From NCBI GenBank assembly GCA_019359355.1, contig JAHHHM010000001.1:434001-498000 (forward strand): a DNA stretch of 64,000 nucleotides, written 5' to 3'. The notes beneath the pieces were generated by a model that was not told the DNA's origin, made no database searches, and worked only from the letters and a program-made list of their open reading frames with translations. Position 1 is the first letter of the stretch; each line of letters begins with the position of its first letter. Shown one piece after another: positions 37,259 through 46,986 of this stretch. The position numbers were made by a program, and so were the translations under genes. Origin of the DNA: Microcoleus vaginatus WJT46-NPBG5 (GTDB taxonomy: Bacteria; Cyanobacteriota; Cyanobacteriia; Cyanobacteriales; Oscillatoriaceae).

Positions 37259-37717
37259 GTGAACAACTCCTCAGAACTCGATCTCGCAGCAGAACGTATA
37301 GAATCGCTCAAAGCCGGCATCTTGTCCGCTTTTGCCCTATTGCTGGCTTTTGGTACAATCACCGCGATCAATCAGCTAACTTTGGCCAAGCAGTTTGACA
37401 CCCTTGCCGGTTTGCAGATCGCGACTGTCGATATTCATTTGCTCATTAGTGGCGCAGTTGCGTGGCTGAGTGGCTTTCTCTTTGGCATCACTTACCGCTA
37501 CATTATCCGGCAGGACAATAATTCTCACCTGCAAGAGGGCGCGGTGCTCGCGTTCGGACTGGTGCGCGGATTGGCCCAGCTAGATGTGGGACTGAAGTTT
37601 CAGGACAGCTTGTGGCCATTTGTCGTGTTGGCGCTGGAGAGTGTGCTGCTCTTTGCGATTGCCCGTTTCACCCTAGACTTGGCCATTCAGAGCCGGTGGG
37701 TCAAGCCTTTTAAATAA
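37259..37717 (+). CDS. Cyanobacterial conserved-type membrane protein
   Basis: A 152-residue protein starting at GTG. About four membrane segments (approximately 18-38, 58-80, 92-110, 118-138) follow a short acidic N-terminus. Features are DIHLLISGAVAWLSGFLFG in the second helix and a terminal DLAIQSRWVKPFK. I do not know a named family. Its position, divergent from petN with a shared 84-bp promoter region, suggests a thylakoid or photosynthesis-related role only weakly. Confidence 0.65.
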   Translation: MNNSSELDLAAERIESLKAGILSAFALLLAFGTITAINQLTLAKQFDTLAGLQIATVDIHLLISGAVAWLSGFLFGITYRYIIRQDNNSHLQEGAVLAFGLVRGLAQLDVGLKFQDSLWPFVVLALESVLLFAIARFTLDLAIQSRWVKPFK

Positions 37718-37856
37718 GCCGGTGAATTTGAAAGGCTTAACCCCTATCCGCTTAAGTGTGAGGGAAGGGGAGAAAATCTTCCCTTACAAACCCTTTTTTA
37801 AACCGGCTAGGCGAATTTCAAAACAGCAAAAAGAAAAGTCTATTTTGCCGGCACAC

Positions 37857-38534
37857 TTAATTTAACTTAAATTCCGCAAACTCTGGCTGACCGTACATCA
37901 TATTGCGATCAACCGCTGACAAAATCTTATTATTTGCTGCTTCTGAACCCAGACATTGACACACTAAATGCGCGACATCCGCCCGATGAATCGTGCCGGC
38001 AACTCGAGGATCTTCGGTGAGGAGGCCATTGCCGGTTGCCGGTTCCGATTTTAACCCGCCTGGTCGAATAATTGTGTAAGTCAGCCCACTATTGATCAAA
38101 TGTTGCTCAGCTTTTTCTTTCTCCACCAAAACCGGCCCTAAAGTTTGTAAAGCTTGCGGGGGCAATGCTACCACACTCTCGCCGGCACCAATAGAAGAAA
38201 CCAAAATAAACTTTTGCACACCCGCTTTCACGGCACCATCAATCAGGTTTTTATTGCCTAAATAATCTGCTCTTTCCCCATCTTTCGGTAAACCGCCAAT
38301 TGTGCTAATCACGGCATAAACCGGCTCATCTCCCTGCAGCGCCTGCTCAACAGCCGCCATATCTAAAGCATCGCCTATGGCGACTTTAAGACCCATTGAT
38401 TCGAGTTGAGTCCGATTTGTCTCGCTTCTCAGTAGCGCTTTCACCTTTAATGCTTGGTTCATCAAACAGAAAGCGATTTGCTCACCTACTCCCCGACTCG
38501 CGCCGGCTAGAAAAACATAAGATTCTGTTGTCAT
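37857..38534 (-). CDS. NAD(P)-binding SDR/NmrA-like protein
   Basis: A 225-residue atypical short-chain dehydrogenase. The N-terminal Rossmann motif is VFLAGASRGVGEQIA; the GASRGVG pattern suits NAD(P) binding. There is no classical YxxxK active site; instead LVSSIGAGES and YTIIRPGGLKSEP match the NmrA/atypical SDR5-type group, often regulatory or quinone-related enzymes. The substrate is unknown. A MITE-like palindrome (38605-38719) lies upstream. Confidence 0.85.
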   Translation of the reverse strand: MTTESYVFLAGASRGVGEQIAFCLMNQALKVKALLRSETNRTQLESMGLKVAIGDALDMAAVEQALQGDEPVYAVISTIGGLPKDGERADYLGNKNLIDGAVKAGVQKFILVSSIGAGESVVALPPQALQTLGPVLVEKEKAEQHLINSGLTYTIIRPGGLKSEPATGNGLLTEDPRVAGTIHRADVAHLVCQCLGSEAANNKILSAVDRNMMYGQPEFAEFKLN

Positions 38535-38604
38535 TTTTCCATCCTTTAGCTAACCCTGGTTGATCACAATATACTATAGTGCCGGTGTTAACTTGCCGCC
38601 TAGC

Positions 38605-38719
38605 CGTAGGTTGGGTTAACGCATAAACCCTTCGTTTCACTTCGCCTAACCTCTGAGCGGGATTGCTATTGTAGAAGTATTATATTAGTTGGGTTTCGCT
38701 GCGCTCTACCCAACCTACG
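38605..38719. mobile_element. MITE-like palindromic element
   Basis: Perfect 12-bp terminal inverted repeats, CGTAGGTTGGGT (38605-38616) and ACCCAACCTACG (38708-38719), enclose about 91 bp with further partial palindromes (TTCGTTTCACTTCG near one end, GTTTCGCTGCGCTC near the other). No ORF. This matches a well-known family of small non-autonomous cyanobacterial repeats (recall). Confidence 0.8.
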
Positions 38720-38780
38720 TTTTACTAGAGTAAAATGCACGATAAAAAATCTGCACTCTATTAAAAATACATTAATTTCA

Positions 38781-39395
38781 TCAATGACTTTTACGCCCTA
38801 CCATTACCAGCCAAGATTGCTCTTCACAGGGTAATCCCGGCGGGCGATAATAATGATGGATAATCTCGAAACCGGCAGCTTCTAAACAAGGAGAAAGGGT
38901 TTCATATTCCCAGCCTGCAACGTAGCGATAGCCGGTAGCGCGTGCACTGTAACCCTCCGTATCGCCGCGACACAGCGACATCACAATTGCACCACCGGCA
39001 ACCAGGCAGTTGTGCAAATCCCGCAGTACCTTCACCATTTGGCTGCTAGGAACGTGGATCAGCGAGGCGTTGGCAAAAATCCCATCAAACGTTGCCGGCG
39101 GTAAATCTAGACTGAGAAACGACTGCTGCCACACCTCACAACCGGCTGCCTGCTGCGCCATTTCCACAAATGCCGGTGTCGCATCCAAACCGATCACCGT
39201 ATGTCCTTGACCTTTGAACGCTACCAAATCGCGTCCAGGGCCGCAACCTAAATCCAGAATTTTACCGGGATTTCTGGGCATTGCTGCCACTAATGCCTCC
39301 CGATTTTGGGACACATCATGATCCCATGTGCCGGCGCGGAAAGATTCAGCCGTTAGCTGGTACTCTGCAATCGTCAGTTGTTCGTGTTTCTCCAC
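38781..39395 (-). CDS. SAM-dependent methyltransferase, class I
   Basis: A 204-residue methyltransferase. Motif I is GKILDLGCGPGRDLVAFK, the acidic residue ending beta-2 is in TVIGLDATPAFVEMA, and post-II is FDGIFANASLIHVP. The C-terminal part (EEQSWLVMVGRK) completes the fold. The substrate is not indicated; it resembles small-molecule methylases of the UbiE/Tam type. It is 33 bp downstream of the end of the cyclase gene and in the same direction, so possibly co-transcribed with it. Confidence 0.85.
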   Translation of the reverse strand: MEKHEQLTIAEYQLTAESFRAGTWDHDVSQNREALVAAMPRNPGKILDLGCGPGRDLVAFKGQGHTVIGLDATPAFVEMAQQAAGCEVWQQSFLSLDLPPATFDGIFANASLIHVPSSQMVKVLRDLHNCLVAGGAIVMSLCRGDTEGYSARATGYRYVAGWEYETLSPCLEAAGFEIIHHYYRPPGLPCEEQSWLVMVGRKSH

Positions 39396-39427
39396 AGTCC
39401 CTTACCCTTTTAAGCCTCACTCACATC

Positions 39428-40915
39428 TTACTCTCCTCCTCTCCCACTCGCCTGAAGCTCACTTTTTATTCTGCCGGTGAGCAAATAAGTTGTCATCTGT
39501 CCTTTGCCCTTAATTTCCATCACCCCCCGTTCTTTGAATGCAAATTTATCTTGCAAACGTTCATAGGTGCTTTCTGTCACTTGAATAGCACCCGGAATGC
39601 CGTGAGATTCCATGCGGCTAGCCGTATTCACCGCATCACCCCACAAGTCATAAATAAACTTTTTGGTGCCAATTACCCCCGCAACAACCGGCCCTGTATT
39701 GATGCCGATGCGGATGCTGAGTTCTGCTTTATGCTTGGCATTAAATTGCTCGATTTCCTGTTGTATATCCAGCGCCATTTCAGCAATGGCTTCTGCATGA
39801 TCAGGGCGCTGGGTGGGGAGGCCACCTGCCACCATATAGTTGTCACCAATGGTCTTGATCTTTTCTAACCCGTACTTCTCAGTCAGCCGGTCAAATCCTG
39901 AGAAAATTTCGTTGAGAACATTCACTAATTCTGTTGGAGAAATTCGATCCGACAACTGCGTAAACCCAACAATATCGGCAAAAAGAACGGTGACTTCGCT
40001 AAACCAATCGGCTATAGTATGGTGTCCTTGTTTCAACTGGTCTGCAATCGGTTGGGGCAAGATATTCAGCAACAACCGCTCGGATTTTTCTTGTTCTGAT
40101 GTTAGTTCTTGATTGGTTTCCTGCAATTGTGCCGTGCGTTCGATCACGCGCCTTTCTAACTCTTTGGAAGTTTGACGCAGCCGCCCAATGACCAGCGTCA
40201 ATCCTGAAAGTGCTAACACAGATAATACGCTGAGCATGGCGAAGGTTCCCCCTAAGCCCGTGCGCGTTTTTGCGATGAAGCTATCGAGGGGAGTCACGAT
40301 TTCTAAAATTCCCCGCACATCTCCCACTTTCCAATCTGTTTTAGGACTATCAGGGTGAGTGTTATGACAGCCGACACAGCTAGGTTTAAGAGTGTCTGCC
40401 TCTGCATACCGGAAGGATGGCCGGCCTTGATAGTTTTCTATCCGAGCGAATGTTTCTTTGGGATATTGTCTCAAATATTTTAATGCTTGTTCTTCAAATT
40501 TATCTTTTGCGCCTCCTTCCTCTTTTCGCCACGGAAAGGGATAGTCACTATATACCCGAACGGACATTCCATTATTTTTTTCACTAAGACTATGACCGAG
40601 TTCTAGCAAGTACGTTGCCGGCACAGGAATTCCTCCAGTGTACTTTGGGTAATCGTGGGTAACAATTACGCCATTAATGTCTTTTAAACGATCTACCGTT
40701 TCTGAAGTATAGAGTGTGCGTGCCTCTTTCATGGCTTGAGCGTAGAGGGCGGCATTCTGGCGTGCTTGTGATTCAATTAGATCAGATGAGAGACGGGACA
40801 TATTCGACATCGCCACGCCAACGCCAGCGCAAAACAAAATTGCCAGAATTAGAATAATTCGTTTATACAATAGGCGTGTGAACGCAGCCAAGAATTTATC
40901 AATTAACTGGCGCAT
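39428..40915 (-). CDS. Haem-c sensor (DUF3365) class III adenylate cyclase
   Basis: A 495-residue membrane-bound cyclase. Helix one is ~20-37 and helix two ~225-245; between them lies a periplasmic Tll0287/DUF3365-type domain with a haem-c motif CVGCH (~181-185), suggesting redox or gas sensing by covalent haem. A signalling coiled coil (ERLLLNILPQPIADQLK) leads into the cyclase (~300-480), with metal aspartates in LFADIVGF and KIKTIGDNYMV and the NTASRME transition-state pair. Lys in KIKTIGD and Asp in YDLWGDAVN indicate ATP as substrate, so cAMP. The MT gene follows after 32 bp. Confidence 0.9.
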   Translation of the reverse strand: MRQLIDKFLAAFTRLLYKRIILILAILFCAGVGVAMSNMSRLSSDLIESQARQNAALYAQAMKEARTLYTSETVDRLKDINGVIVTHDYPKYTGGIPVPATYLLELGHSLSEKNNGMSVRVYSDYPFPWRKEEGGAKDKFEEQALKYLRQYPKETFARIENYQGRPSFRYAEADTLKPSCVGCHNTHPDSPKTDWKVGDVRGILEIVTPLDSFIAKTRTGLGGTFAMLSVLSVLALSGLTLVIGRLRQTSKELERRVIERTAQLQETNQELTSEQEKSERLLLNILPQPIADQLKQGHHTIADWFSEVTVLFADIVGFTQLSDRISPTELVNVLNEIFSGFDRLTEKYGLEKIKTIGDNYMVAGGLPTQRPDHAEAIAEMALDIQQEIEQFNAKHKAELSIRIGINTGPVVAGVIGTKKFIYDLWGDAVNTASRMESHGIPGAIQVTESTYERLQDKFAFKERGVMEIKGKGQMTTYLLTGRIKSELQASGRGGE

Positions 40916-41067
40916 AGCATTCTTAACAAAAAGGTGTTTCTTGCTTTATCTTTCAACATTTGAAAGACATCTCCATAAAATCACAGTGAATCTTAATAAC
41001 TTTCAGAAAAGGCCAGCACTTAAGGCTCGTATTTATTCCGTAAATTTAGCTACCATATTTATCGGAG

Positions 41068-41862
41068 TTGTCACCCCCATTACCTATTGTGAGTTCGAGT
41101 TTAACGTCTCAACCAAACGACCAGCGCCCTCAAACACCGGCAGCCGAACCGAAACAGATATTTCCCGGCGAAGTTTTTGGCAATACGGCTGATTTTGACG
41201 CCGGCATCCGCCAACTTTTGCCGCGATACGATGAAATGCTGGATACAGTTGTCCGTTGTATTCCCAGCAATAGCCTTCGCATCCTCGAACTTGGCTGTGG
41301 TACGGGCGAACTGAGTTTGAAAATCCTTAACCGCTATCCCAATGCTCAGTTAGTCGCCGTTGATTATTCGCCCCGGATGCTTCAGTTTGCCCAAGAAAAA
41401 ATTCACGCGGCTGGATATGCCGGCAGAGTCACTTGGGTTGAAGCTGATTTTGGTGACTTGGCAAATCATCAAAAATCGATAGGAGAGGGTTTTGATAGCG
41501 CGATTTCTTCCCTCGCCATTCACCATCTCAGGGATGAGATGAAGTTGAAATTATTGGATTGGATTAACCAAAATCTTAATCCCGGCGGCTGTTTCTGGAA
41601 TGCTGATCCGATTTTGCCGGAATTGCCGGCAATGGCGGAAGTTTATAAAGCGGTACGTGAGGAGTGGGCGAACACTCAGGGAAAAACTCTGGCAGAGGTT
41701 CGCGCCAAGATCGGCAACAGCACCCCACAGGGGCATTCTCATCCCGATCAATTAGCGACTTTAGCGGCTCATTTAGGGATGCTAAAAACGGCAGGATTTG
41801 AGCCGGTGGCAGTTCCTTGGAAATATTACGGCTTGGCTGTTTTTGGCGGAGTTAAACCCTAG
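41068..41862 (+). CDS. SAM-dependent methyltransferase, class I
   Basis: 264 residues from TTG at 41068; a GTG at 41089 in the same frame is an equally possible start, and neither has a well-placed ribosome-binding site. Motif I is LRILELGCGTGELSLKI (~67-83), then QLVAVDYSPRMLQFA and SAISSLAIHHLRD. The C-terminal domain (AMAEVYKAVREEW, HPDQLATLAAHLGMLKTAGF) resembles tellurite- or arsenite-type small-molecule methylases. The first ~35 residues are disordered and Pro-rich. The substrate is unknown. It is divergent from the cyclase gene. Confidence 0.85.
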   Translation: MSPPLPIVSSSLTSQPNDQRPQTPAAEPKQIFPGEVFGNTADFDAGIRQLLPRYDEMLDTVVRCIPSNSLRILELGCGTGELSLKILNRYPNAQLVAVDYSPRMLQFAQEKIHAAGYAGRVTWVEADFGDLANHQKSIGEGFDSAISSLAIHHLRDEMKLKLLDWINQNLNPGGCFWNADPILPELPAMAEVYKAVREEWANTQGKTLAEVRAKIGNSTPQGHSHPDQLATLAAHLGMLKTAGFEPVAVPWKYYGLAVFGGVKP

Positions 41863-42029
41863 AAACAAGCGACAAAAAAACTTTTTCAAAAAGGAGAATA
41901 AAATTTATATTGATCCCAAATCTAGTTATAATTAGCAACTGATTAACGCTTGCTAATCTAGGTTTTGACCCTGAAACAAAGAGTCTGAGTCAACTGAATT
42001 TAGTATGATCAGGTCATTGCTCCGGCTTG

Positions 42030-42509
42030 TTAAAGATTGAGGTCGGACAATCCGGGATGATCATCGGGACGACGACCCAGTATCCAGTGGTATTTGCGCT
42101 CGCTTTCCTGAATTGGCAGGTCGTTAATGCTAGCAATACGCCGTCGCATGAATCCGTGTTCGTTGAATTCCCAATTTTCATTGCCGTAGGAACGGAACCA
42201 GTTGCCGGTATCATCATGCCATTCGTAAGCAAACCGAACAGCAATTCGGTTGTTCCCAAAAGCCCAAAGCTCTTTGATCAGACGGTAGTCCAATTCTTTA
42301 AGCCACTTACGGGTCAAGAACTGTACGATTGCCTCACGACCGGATATAAATTCTGAGCGGTTGCGCCAAACACTATCCGAGGTGTAAGCGAGTGATACTC
42401 GTTCCGGGTTACGTGTGTTCCAAGCATCTTCTGCAATTCGGACTTTTTGGATGGCGGATTCATGATCGAAAGGCGGCAGGGGTAGTCGAGGATTTTCAGG
42501 TTTGTTCAT
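42030..42509 (-). CDS. DUF1348 family (NTF2-like) protein
   Basis: 159 residues from the ATG at 42509 ([15 protein letters not shown]). It shows the DUF1348 pattern: [18 protein letters not shown], then [40 protein letters not shown] and [20 protein letters not shown]. The fold is an NTF2-like alpha/beta barrel with a central pocket; no reaction is established, although family members are often near oxidoreductases. Here an SDR gene lies upstream in the same direction. Confidence 0.9.
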   Translation of the reverse strand: MNKPENPRLPLPPFDHESAIQKVRIAEDAWNTRNPERVSLAYTSDSVWRNRSEFISGREAIVQFLTRKWLKELDYRLIKELWAFGNNRIAVRFAYEWHDDTGNWFRSYGNENWEFNEHGFMRRRIASINDLPIQESERKYHWILGRRPDDHPGLSDLNL

Positions 42510-42675
42510 AGTAGGGTGCTGTAAAACTAGCATTTCAAGCGTTTCTATGAGCTAGCCCCAAGTTAAAGGGGAGATTTCCTCTGGTTTATTCCTCCCTCCT
42601 TGAGTGCTTTGATTTGAGCGGAAAGTGAACGATACACAGTCCGCTTGCAACATGACCAACCGCTTTTAGGGCACT

Positions 42676-43425
42676 TCAAATCTGTGCCCTACCGCCATCG
42701 ACAAACAGCTCGATGCCGTTGACAAAGCTGCTGTCGTCACAAGCGAGAAAGACAACGGCTTTGGCAATCTCATCGGGGGTGCCGACTCTTCCCAGAGGGA
42801 TGGCGCTGACACAGCCGGCTATGAATTCCTGTAGCTGCTCATCACTCAGTCCCAGGAGATCGTGAGCAGGAGTAGGAACCGCGCCAGGACTAATGACGTT
42901 AACCCGGATTTTGCGCTCTTTGAGATCGAGAATCCAATTACGAGCAAACGAGCGCACGGCGGCTTTGGTAGCGCTGTAAACACTGAAGGCTGGGGTGGCT
43001 ACCGTACTACTCTGAGAGGCGTTCAGGATGATGGAAGCGCCCTCTGGCAACAGAGGCAGTGCCTTCTGCACAGTGAACAGCAGACCTTTGACGTTAGTGT
43101 TGAACATTTTGTCAAAGTGTTCTTCGGTGATTGCTCCGAGTGGGAGGAGTTCTCCACCGCCGGCATTGGCGAAGATCACGTCGAGGTGTCCTTGCTCTTG
43201 CTTAATCGTGGCGAATAGGCGATCAAGGTCTGTCATAACAGAGACATCGCCCTGAACACCCGTGACGTTTTCACCAATCTCTTTGACGGCAGCATCCAGT
43301 TCAGTTTGGCGACGACCCGTGATGAAAACATAGGCACCTTCGGCGACAAAGCGCTTAGCAGTTGCAAGACCGATGCCGCTGCTACCGCCGGTGACAAGAG
43401 CGACTTTTCCTTCTAGTTTTTTCAT
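42676..43425 (-). CDS. Classical short-chain dehydrogenase/reductase
   Basis: 249 residues from the ATG at 43425 ([19 protein letters not shown]); a longer frame to 43509 is not needed. NAD(P) motif TGGSSGIG (~13-20), NAG in [10 protein letters not shown] (~90), catalytic Ser in ASQSSTV (~140) and YSATK (~155-159, Tyr-Lys pair) are all present, followed by SPGAVPTP and the C-terminal [14 protein letters not shown]. All active-site residues are intact. Substrate is unknown. It is followed at 167 bp by the DUF1348 gene. Confidence 0.95.
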   Translation of the reverse strand: MKKLEGKVALVTGGSSGIGLATAKRFVAEGAYVFITGRRQTELDAAVKEIGENVTGVQGDVSVMTDLDRLFATIKQEQGHLDVIFANAGGGELLPLGAITEEHFDKMFNTNVKGLLFTVQKALPLLPEGASIILNASQSSTVATPAFSVYSATKAAVRSFARNWILDLKERKIRVNVISPGAVPTPAHDLLGLSDEQLQEFIAGCVSAIPLGRVGTPDEIAKAVVFLACDDSSFVNGIELFVDGGRAQI

Positions 43426-43724
43426 GATGATGAGTCCTGTGGTTGTTGACTTTGAAAGAGTCGTTCTCAACGGGTTGCGAAAATACGAGAACTGACCCTC
43501 GTTATGCAACGTTTAATCCTAACTCCGGTTTACTGAGACTCTTGATTTCAGGCTCAAACCCTTGATGCGGCCAGGGTTAATCAGTAGGCCCATCATAACC
43601 GGAGTTGGTATAACACAGACTCATCACGCCGGCGCAGGTTGTCAAAGTCCACAGCGGGGGACTTGGTTTGTATGGCCGCGTTATCTTAGCGCCCTTGCCA
43701 GCAATTTTCCATTGCCTGGGACTT

Positions 43725-44648
43725 CTAGCCTCCAAAAAATTCCCAACCGGCACCGCGATAGCCAAAATTAAACTTATCAGGGTGCAGAATTTCCGCCAAA
43801 ATTTCTAGGGAATCGACTAGCCGTGGCCCTGGCCGGTTAAAGTAAGCATTGCCATCCGTAATGTAAATGTTGCCGGTTTTAACAGCTTGCAAATTTTGCC
43901 ATTCTGGATTTTTAATTAATGGCGCGGCATCTTGGCGCGTGCGTTCCAAATCAAAACCGCAAGGCATAAAAATAATCACTTCTGGATCGGCGGCGGCTAA
44001 TTCTTCCCATTTCAACCAAGGAGAATGTTTGCCGGCTACCCCAAAAACTGACTCACCACCGGCAAGGGAAACTAATTCAGGAATCCAGTTGCCGGCAGCC
44101 ATCAACGGTTCCGTCCATTCGATACAGGCGACGGTGGGAAAATGACCACCCCCCACCCCGGAAGAAACCGCTTCAACACGAGATTTTAATTTCTCAATCA
44201 CCGGCTGACTGTCAACCTTAAGATTGCCGGCAACCCGTTCAATATCTGCCCAAACCTCTGCTAAAAGATTGGGCTGTAAAGAAATAATTTGTGGTTGAAT
44301 GCTGAGAGATTTGCTAACCGCTTCCTCAACATCTTGTAAAGTACAAGCACAAACATCACACTGCGCTTGAGTGATAATGTGGGTGGGGTTCAGTTGCTCT
44401 AAAACATCTGTTTTAATTTGATAAACACTGATGGCTGATTCCAACAACTTTGTGACGCGGTCATGGATTTCCCGGCTGCTGCCTTCAGGATTCATTTTAG
44501 GCTGCGTACAAACCGGCAACTGCTCAACGCCTACTGGAAAATCGCATTCATGGGAACGCCCCACAAGTGCGTCTACCAAACCTAATGAGGCTATAATTTC
44601 GGTCGCACTGGGTAAGAGAGAAACGATTTTCAACGGTTCGTTGTTCAT
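43725..44648 (-). CDS. BtuF-like cobalamin/metal substrate-binding protein
   Basis: 307 residues with the helical-backbone two-lobe fold of BtuF-type substrate-binding proteins: IVSLLPSATEIIASLGLVD, then LVGRSHECDFP, THIITQAQCDVCAC and VACIEWTEPLMAAGNWIPEL, and GWEFFGG at the end. Unlike periplasmic BtuF there is no signal peptide, so it is probably cytoplasmic. The CDVCAC motif could bind metal. The family is annotated as cobalamin-binding, but its role without export and without a BtuCD transporter nearby is unclear. Confidence 0.85.
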   Translation of the reverse strand: MNNEPLKIVSLLPSATEIIASLGLVDALVGRSHECDFPVGVEQLPVCTQPKMNPEGSSREIHDRVTKLLESAISVYQIKTDVLEQLNPTHIITQAQCDVCACTLQDVEEAVSKSLSIQPQIISLQPNLLAEVWADIERVAGNLKVDSQPVIEKLKSRVEAVSSGVGGGHFPTVACIEWTEPLMAAGNWIPELVSLAGGESVFGVAGKHSPWLKWEELAAADPEVIIFMPCGFDLERTRQDAAPLIKNPEWQNLQAVKTGNIYITDGNAYFNRPGPRLVDSLEILAEILHPDKFNFGYRGAGWEFFGG

Positions 44649-44690
44649 AGTTTACGGTTGCTTGTAACGCCTTTTTACCTAAAGTTTTTA

Positions 44691-45920
44691 CTACCGAAAT
44701 AGCAGTAAAATGGTTTGAATAAAACCCACAACTACCCCTAACACACCGCCCAAGTTAACAATGGCCTGTAATTCACTTTTAACAATCCCTTGAATTGCCA
44801 GTTCAAGGTCTTCGGCAGAGGTGGCCTTTACCCGATCAATAATGACTTGGTCAATATTTAAAATCGGAATTGTTTTAGCCACAATATTTTCCAGATCCCG
44901 CTCTAAATATCGCTCTAAAATCAAGGCTAGCTCGACACTAACAAGTTGTAAAGATGAACTGACTACCGCCGAAGAACGCAGTCGGCTGAGAATTAATTTG
45001 GCAATATTTTCCCAGTCGAGAGATTGGGTTAATCCTGTCATTAAATCTGTGCCGCGACTTTGAATATAACCCCGGACACTATCTCGCAGCGTTTTGCGTA
45101 ATTGTCGCACGGTAGAAACCGGCAGATTTTGCAAAGAAACGTTTTGCAGCCACTCTTTTAAGCGCGAACGCACTCCGAGAGATTTAATTAACTCTGCTAA
45201 GCGAGCGTTTGCCTCTTCTTTCTCATCTAAACAAAAAGTCCGCAGGCGCGTTAAGGTGTTACGCAAGCCCAGCAAATTCGCAACCACCCAATAAGTGCCG
45301 CTGGCTTTTTCCCGAAAGCCTTCATCAATCACTTGAATATTGCGATCCGTTAAAAAATCAACCAAAGCCTGACGTAGCACTTCTGGGGGTAGCACTGCCT
45401 GAAGCAGCCAATCTGAAAGCTGGCTTGCTTGGGCTTCAGTGAGCTGAAAATCGAGTAAAACTTGGTCAAAAATTTGATTGAGTTGTGCTTCTAAAAAATC
45501 GTCGCGGCGAGCTAAAACTTTGAGAATTCGGGGAAAAGATTGACCCAGCAAATCGCGCATAACACCGGCCATAATTTTGGCGGTTTTCTGCTCCGTATCC
45601 GACTTTACTTGGTCGAGTGCCAGTTGCAGTAACCACAGAATTGCTGCTTGCATCCGTTCTGTTTCTAGCAAGCGACGCGCCAAGTTTTGCAGTTCCGACG
45701 GCGTCAGCAACGATCCCATAATCGTGCTGGAAATTTTATTGGCCAAACGCTCTTGGTTGGCAGGAATTAAACCCGGTGTAAAGGGGATCTGCCGGCCAAA
45801 GGCATAGTAAGCTCGGTAAGGACGGAATAACATCTTGATGGCTATATCGTTGGTGAAATAGCCAATAATGCCACCGGCGATCGGCGGGGTGAGGTAAAGC
45901 CAGAGATCGGAAAGGTTCAT
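44691..45920 (-). CDS. DUF445 family membrane protein
   Basis: A 409-residue protein with the DUF445 N-terminus ([60 protein letters not shown]), a long helical, coiled-coil middle, and a C-terminal membrane segment ([20 protein letters not shown]). Conserved in cyanobacteria and Firmicutes (YheB type); function unknown, likely membrane-linked. It ends 42 bp upstream of the BtuF-like gene on the same strand, so they may be co-transcribed. Confidence 0.9.
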   Translation of the reverse strand: MNLSDLWLYLTPPIAGGIIGYFTNDIAIKMLFRPYRAYYAFGRQIPFTPGLIPANQERLANKISSTIMGSLLTPSELQNLARRLLETERMQAAILWLLQLALDQVKSDTEQKTAKIMAGVMRDLLGQSFPRILKVLARRDDFLEAQLNQIFDQVLLDFQLTEAQASQLSDWLLQAVLPPEVLRQALVDFLTDRNIQVIDEGFREKASGTYWVVANLLGLRNTLTRLRTFCLDEKEEANARLAELIKSLGVRSRLKEWLQNVSLQNLPVSTVRQLRKTLRDSVRGYIQSRGTDLMTGLTQSLDWENIAKLILSRLRSSAVVSSSLQLVSVELALILERYLERDLENIVAKTIPILNIDQVIIDRVKATSAEDLELAIQGIVKSELQAIVNLGGVLGVVVGFIQTILLLFR

Positions 45921-46083
45921 CAGCTATCAGCTTTTTGTCCTTTGTCATTTGTCAGGCGTCCCCAGTCAGGTGTCTATTGCCTTCTCAGTTGCCAGTAGTT
46001 TTTGTCCAAACCACTAACTGATGACGCAGGATGACGAATGACCGGCCCTTTCGGGTGGCGTAGCCATGACCAATGACAAAGAG

Positions 46084-46779
46084 TTATTTAGTAACGACTA
46101 ATACTCCCATCATGCCACCTGCTATCGGGTAGTGTGTTGCGCCGGCAAAACCGGCTTGACGGGCCAACACCTCTTGCTCGCTGCCGGTGGGAAATTTATC
46201 TAAGCTGGGACTGATGTAAGCGTATTCCTCTGTCAGGCCAAGGTGCTGGGCCATTGGCACCACAATATTGTTCAGATACCACAGCTGGGTGCTTCGCAGC
46301 AGGGGGTTGCTAGGGCGGTGAAAATCGAGAATGGCGGCTTTGGCTGCCGGCTTGAGGACGCGGTGCAACTCTTGCAGACACCGGCAGATATCTGTAACAT
46401 TGCGCAAACCGTAACCCACCGTCGCGGCGTCAAAATAATTATCCGCAAAGGGCAAATTCAGCGCGTCAGCCTCAACCCAACTAATGGCCGCCGATGGCCA
46501 CAGCCAAGGTTTCTCGCGCTTTTGTGCCACCGCCAGCAAAGCCGAGGAAAAATCCACCCCATACACATGGCCGGCAACCCCGACTTGCTGCGCCAACACC
46601 TGCGCCAGATCGCCGCTGCCACAGCATAAATCCAGGCAAGTATCTCCAGAACTTGCACCACTCCACTTCACCGTCATCTGCTTCCAAATGCGGTGCTGGC
46701 CCATACTCAGCCGGTCATTCATTTGGTCATAAACCGGCGCGATGCGGTTGAATATCGCTTGAACTTGTTCAGCACTCAT
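46084..46779 (-). CDS. menG: Demethylphylloquinone methyltransferase
   Basis: A 231-residue UbiE/MenG methyltransferase: IFNRIAPVYDQMNDRLSMGQ, motif I CLDLCCGSGDLAQVL, GVDFSSALLAVAQ, then ADALNLPFADNYFDAATVGY and GLRNVTD. The RVLKPAAKAAILDFHRPSN segment is conserved. In cyanobacteria this enzyme carries out the last methylation of phylloquinone (vitamin K1), the photosystem I electron carrier. There is no ubiquinone pathway in cyanobacteria, so MenG rather than UbiE is used. It is about 160 bp upstream of the DUF445 gene on the same strand. Confidence 0.95.
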   Translation of the reverse strand: MSAEQVQAIFNRIAPVYDQMNDRLSMGQHRIWKQMTVKWSGASSGDTCLDLCCGSGDLAQVLAQQVGVAGHVYGVDFSSALLAVAQKREKPWLWPSAAISWVEADALNLPFADNYFDAATVGYGLRNVTDICRCLQELHRVLKPAAKAAILDFHRPSNPLLRSTQLWYLNNIVVPMAQHLGLTEEYAYISPSLDKFPTGSEQEVLARQAGFAGATHYPIAGGMMGVLVVTK

Positions 46780-46986
46780 TGGGCATTAAACCTCTGGCAA
46801 AAATCTTTCAGTACCCATTAACCCATTGCACGAACCCTTAACGCATCTGTGTATGCCTGCCGGCACGCTGCGCTAGGATCTTTGGTTAAAAAAGACTTTT
46901 GTCAGAAGTGTACGCAGAGTGAGTAACAATCACTCCTTTGCCGAATAAGATGACCAAATAAAGAACAAGCGACGCTTAACTTAGCT

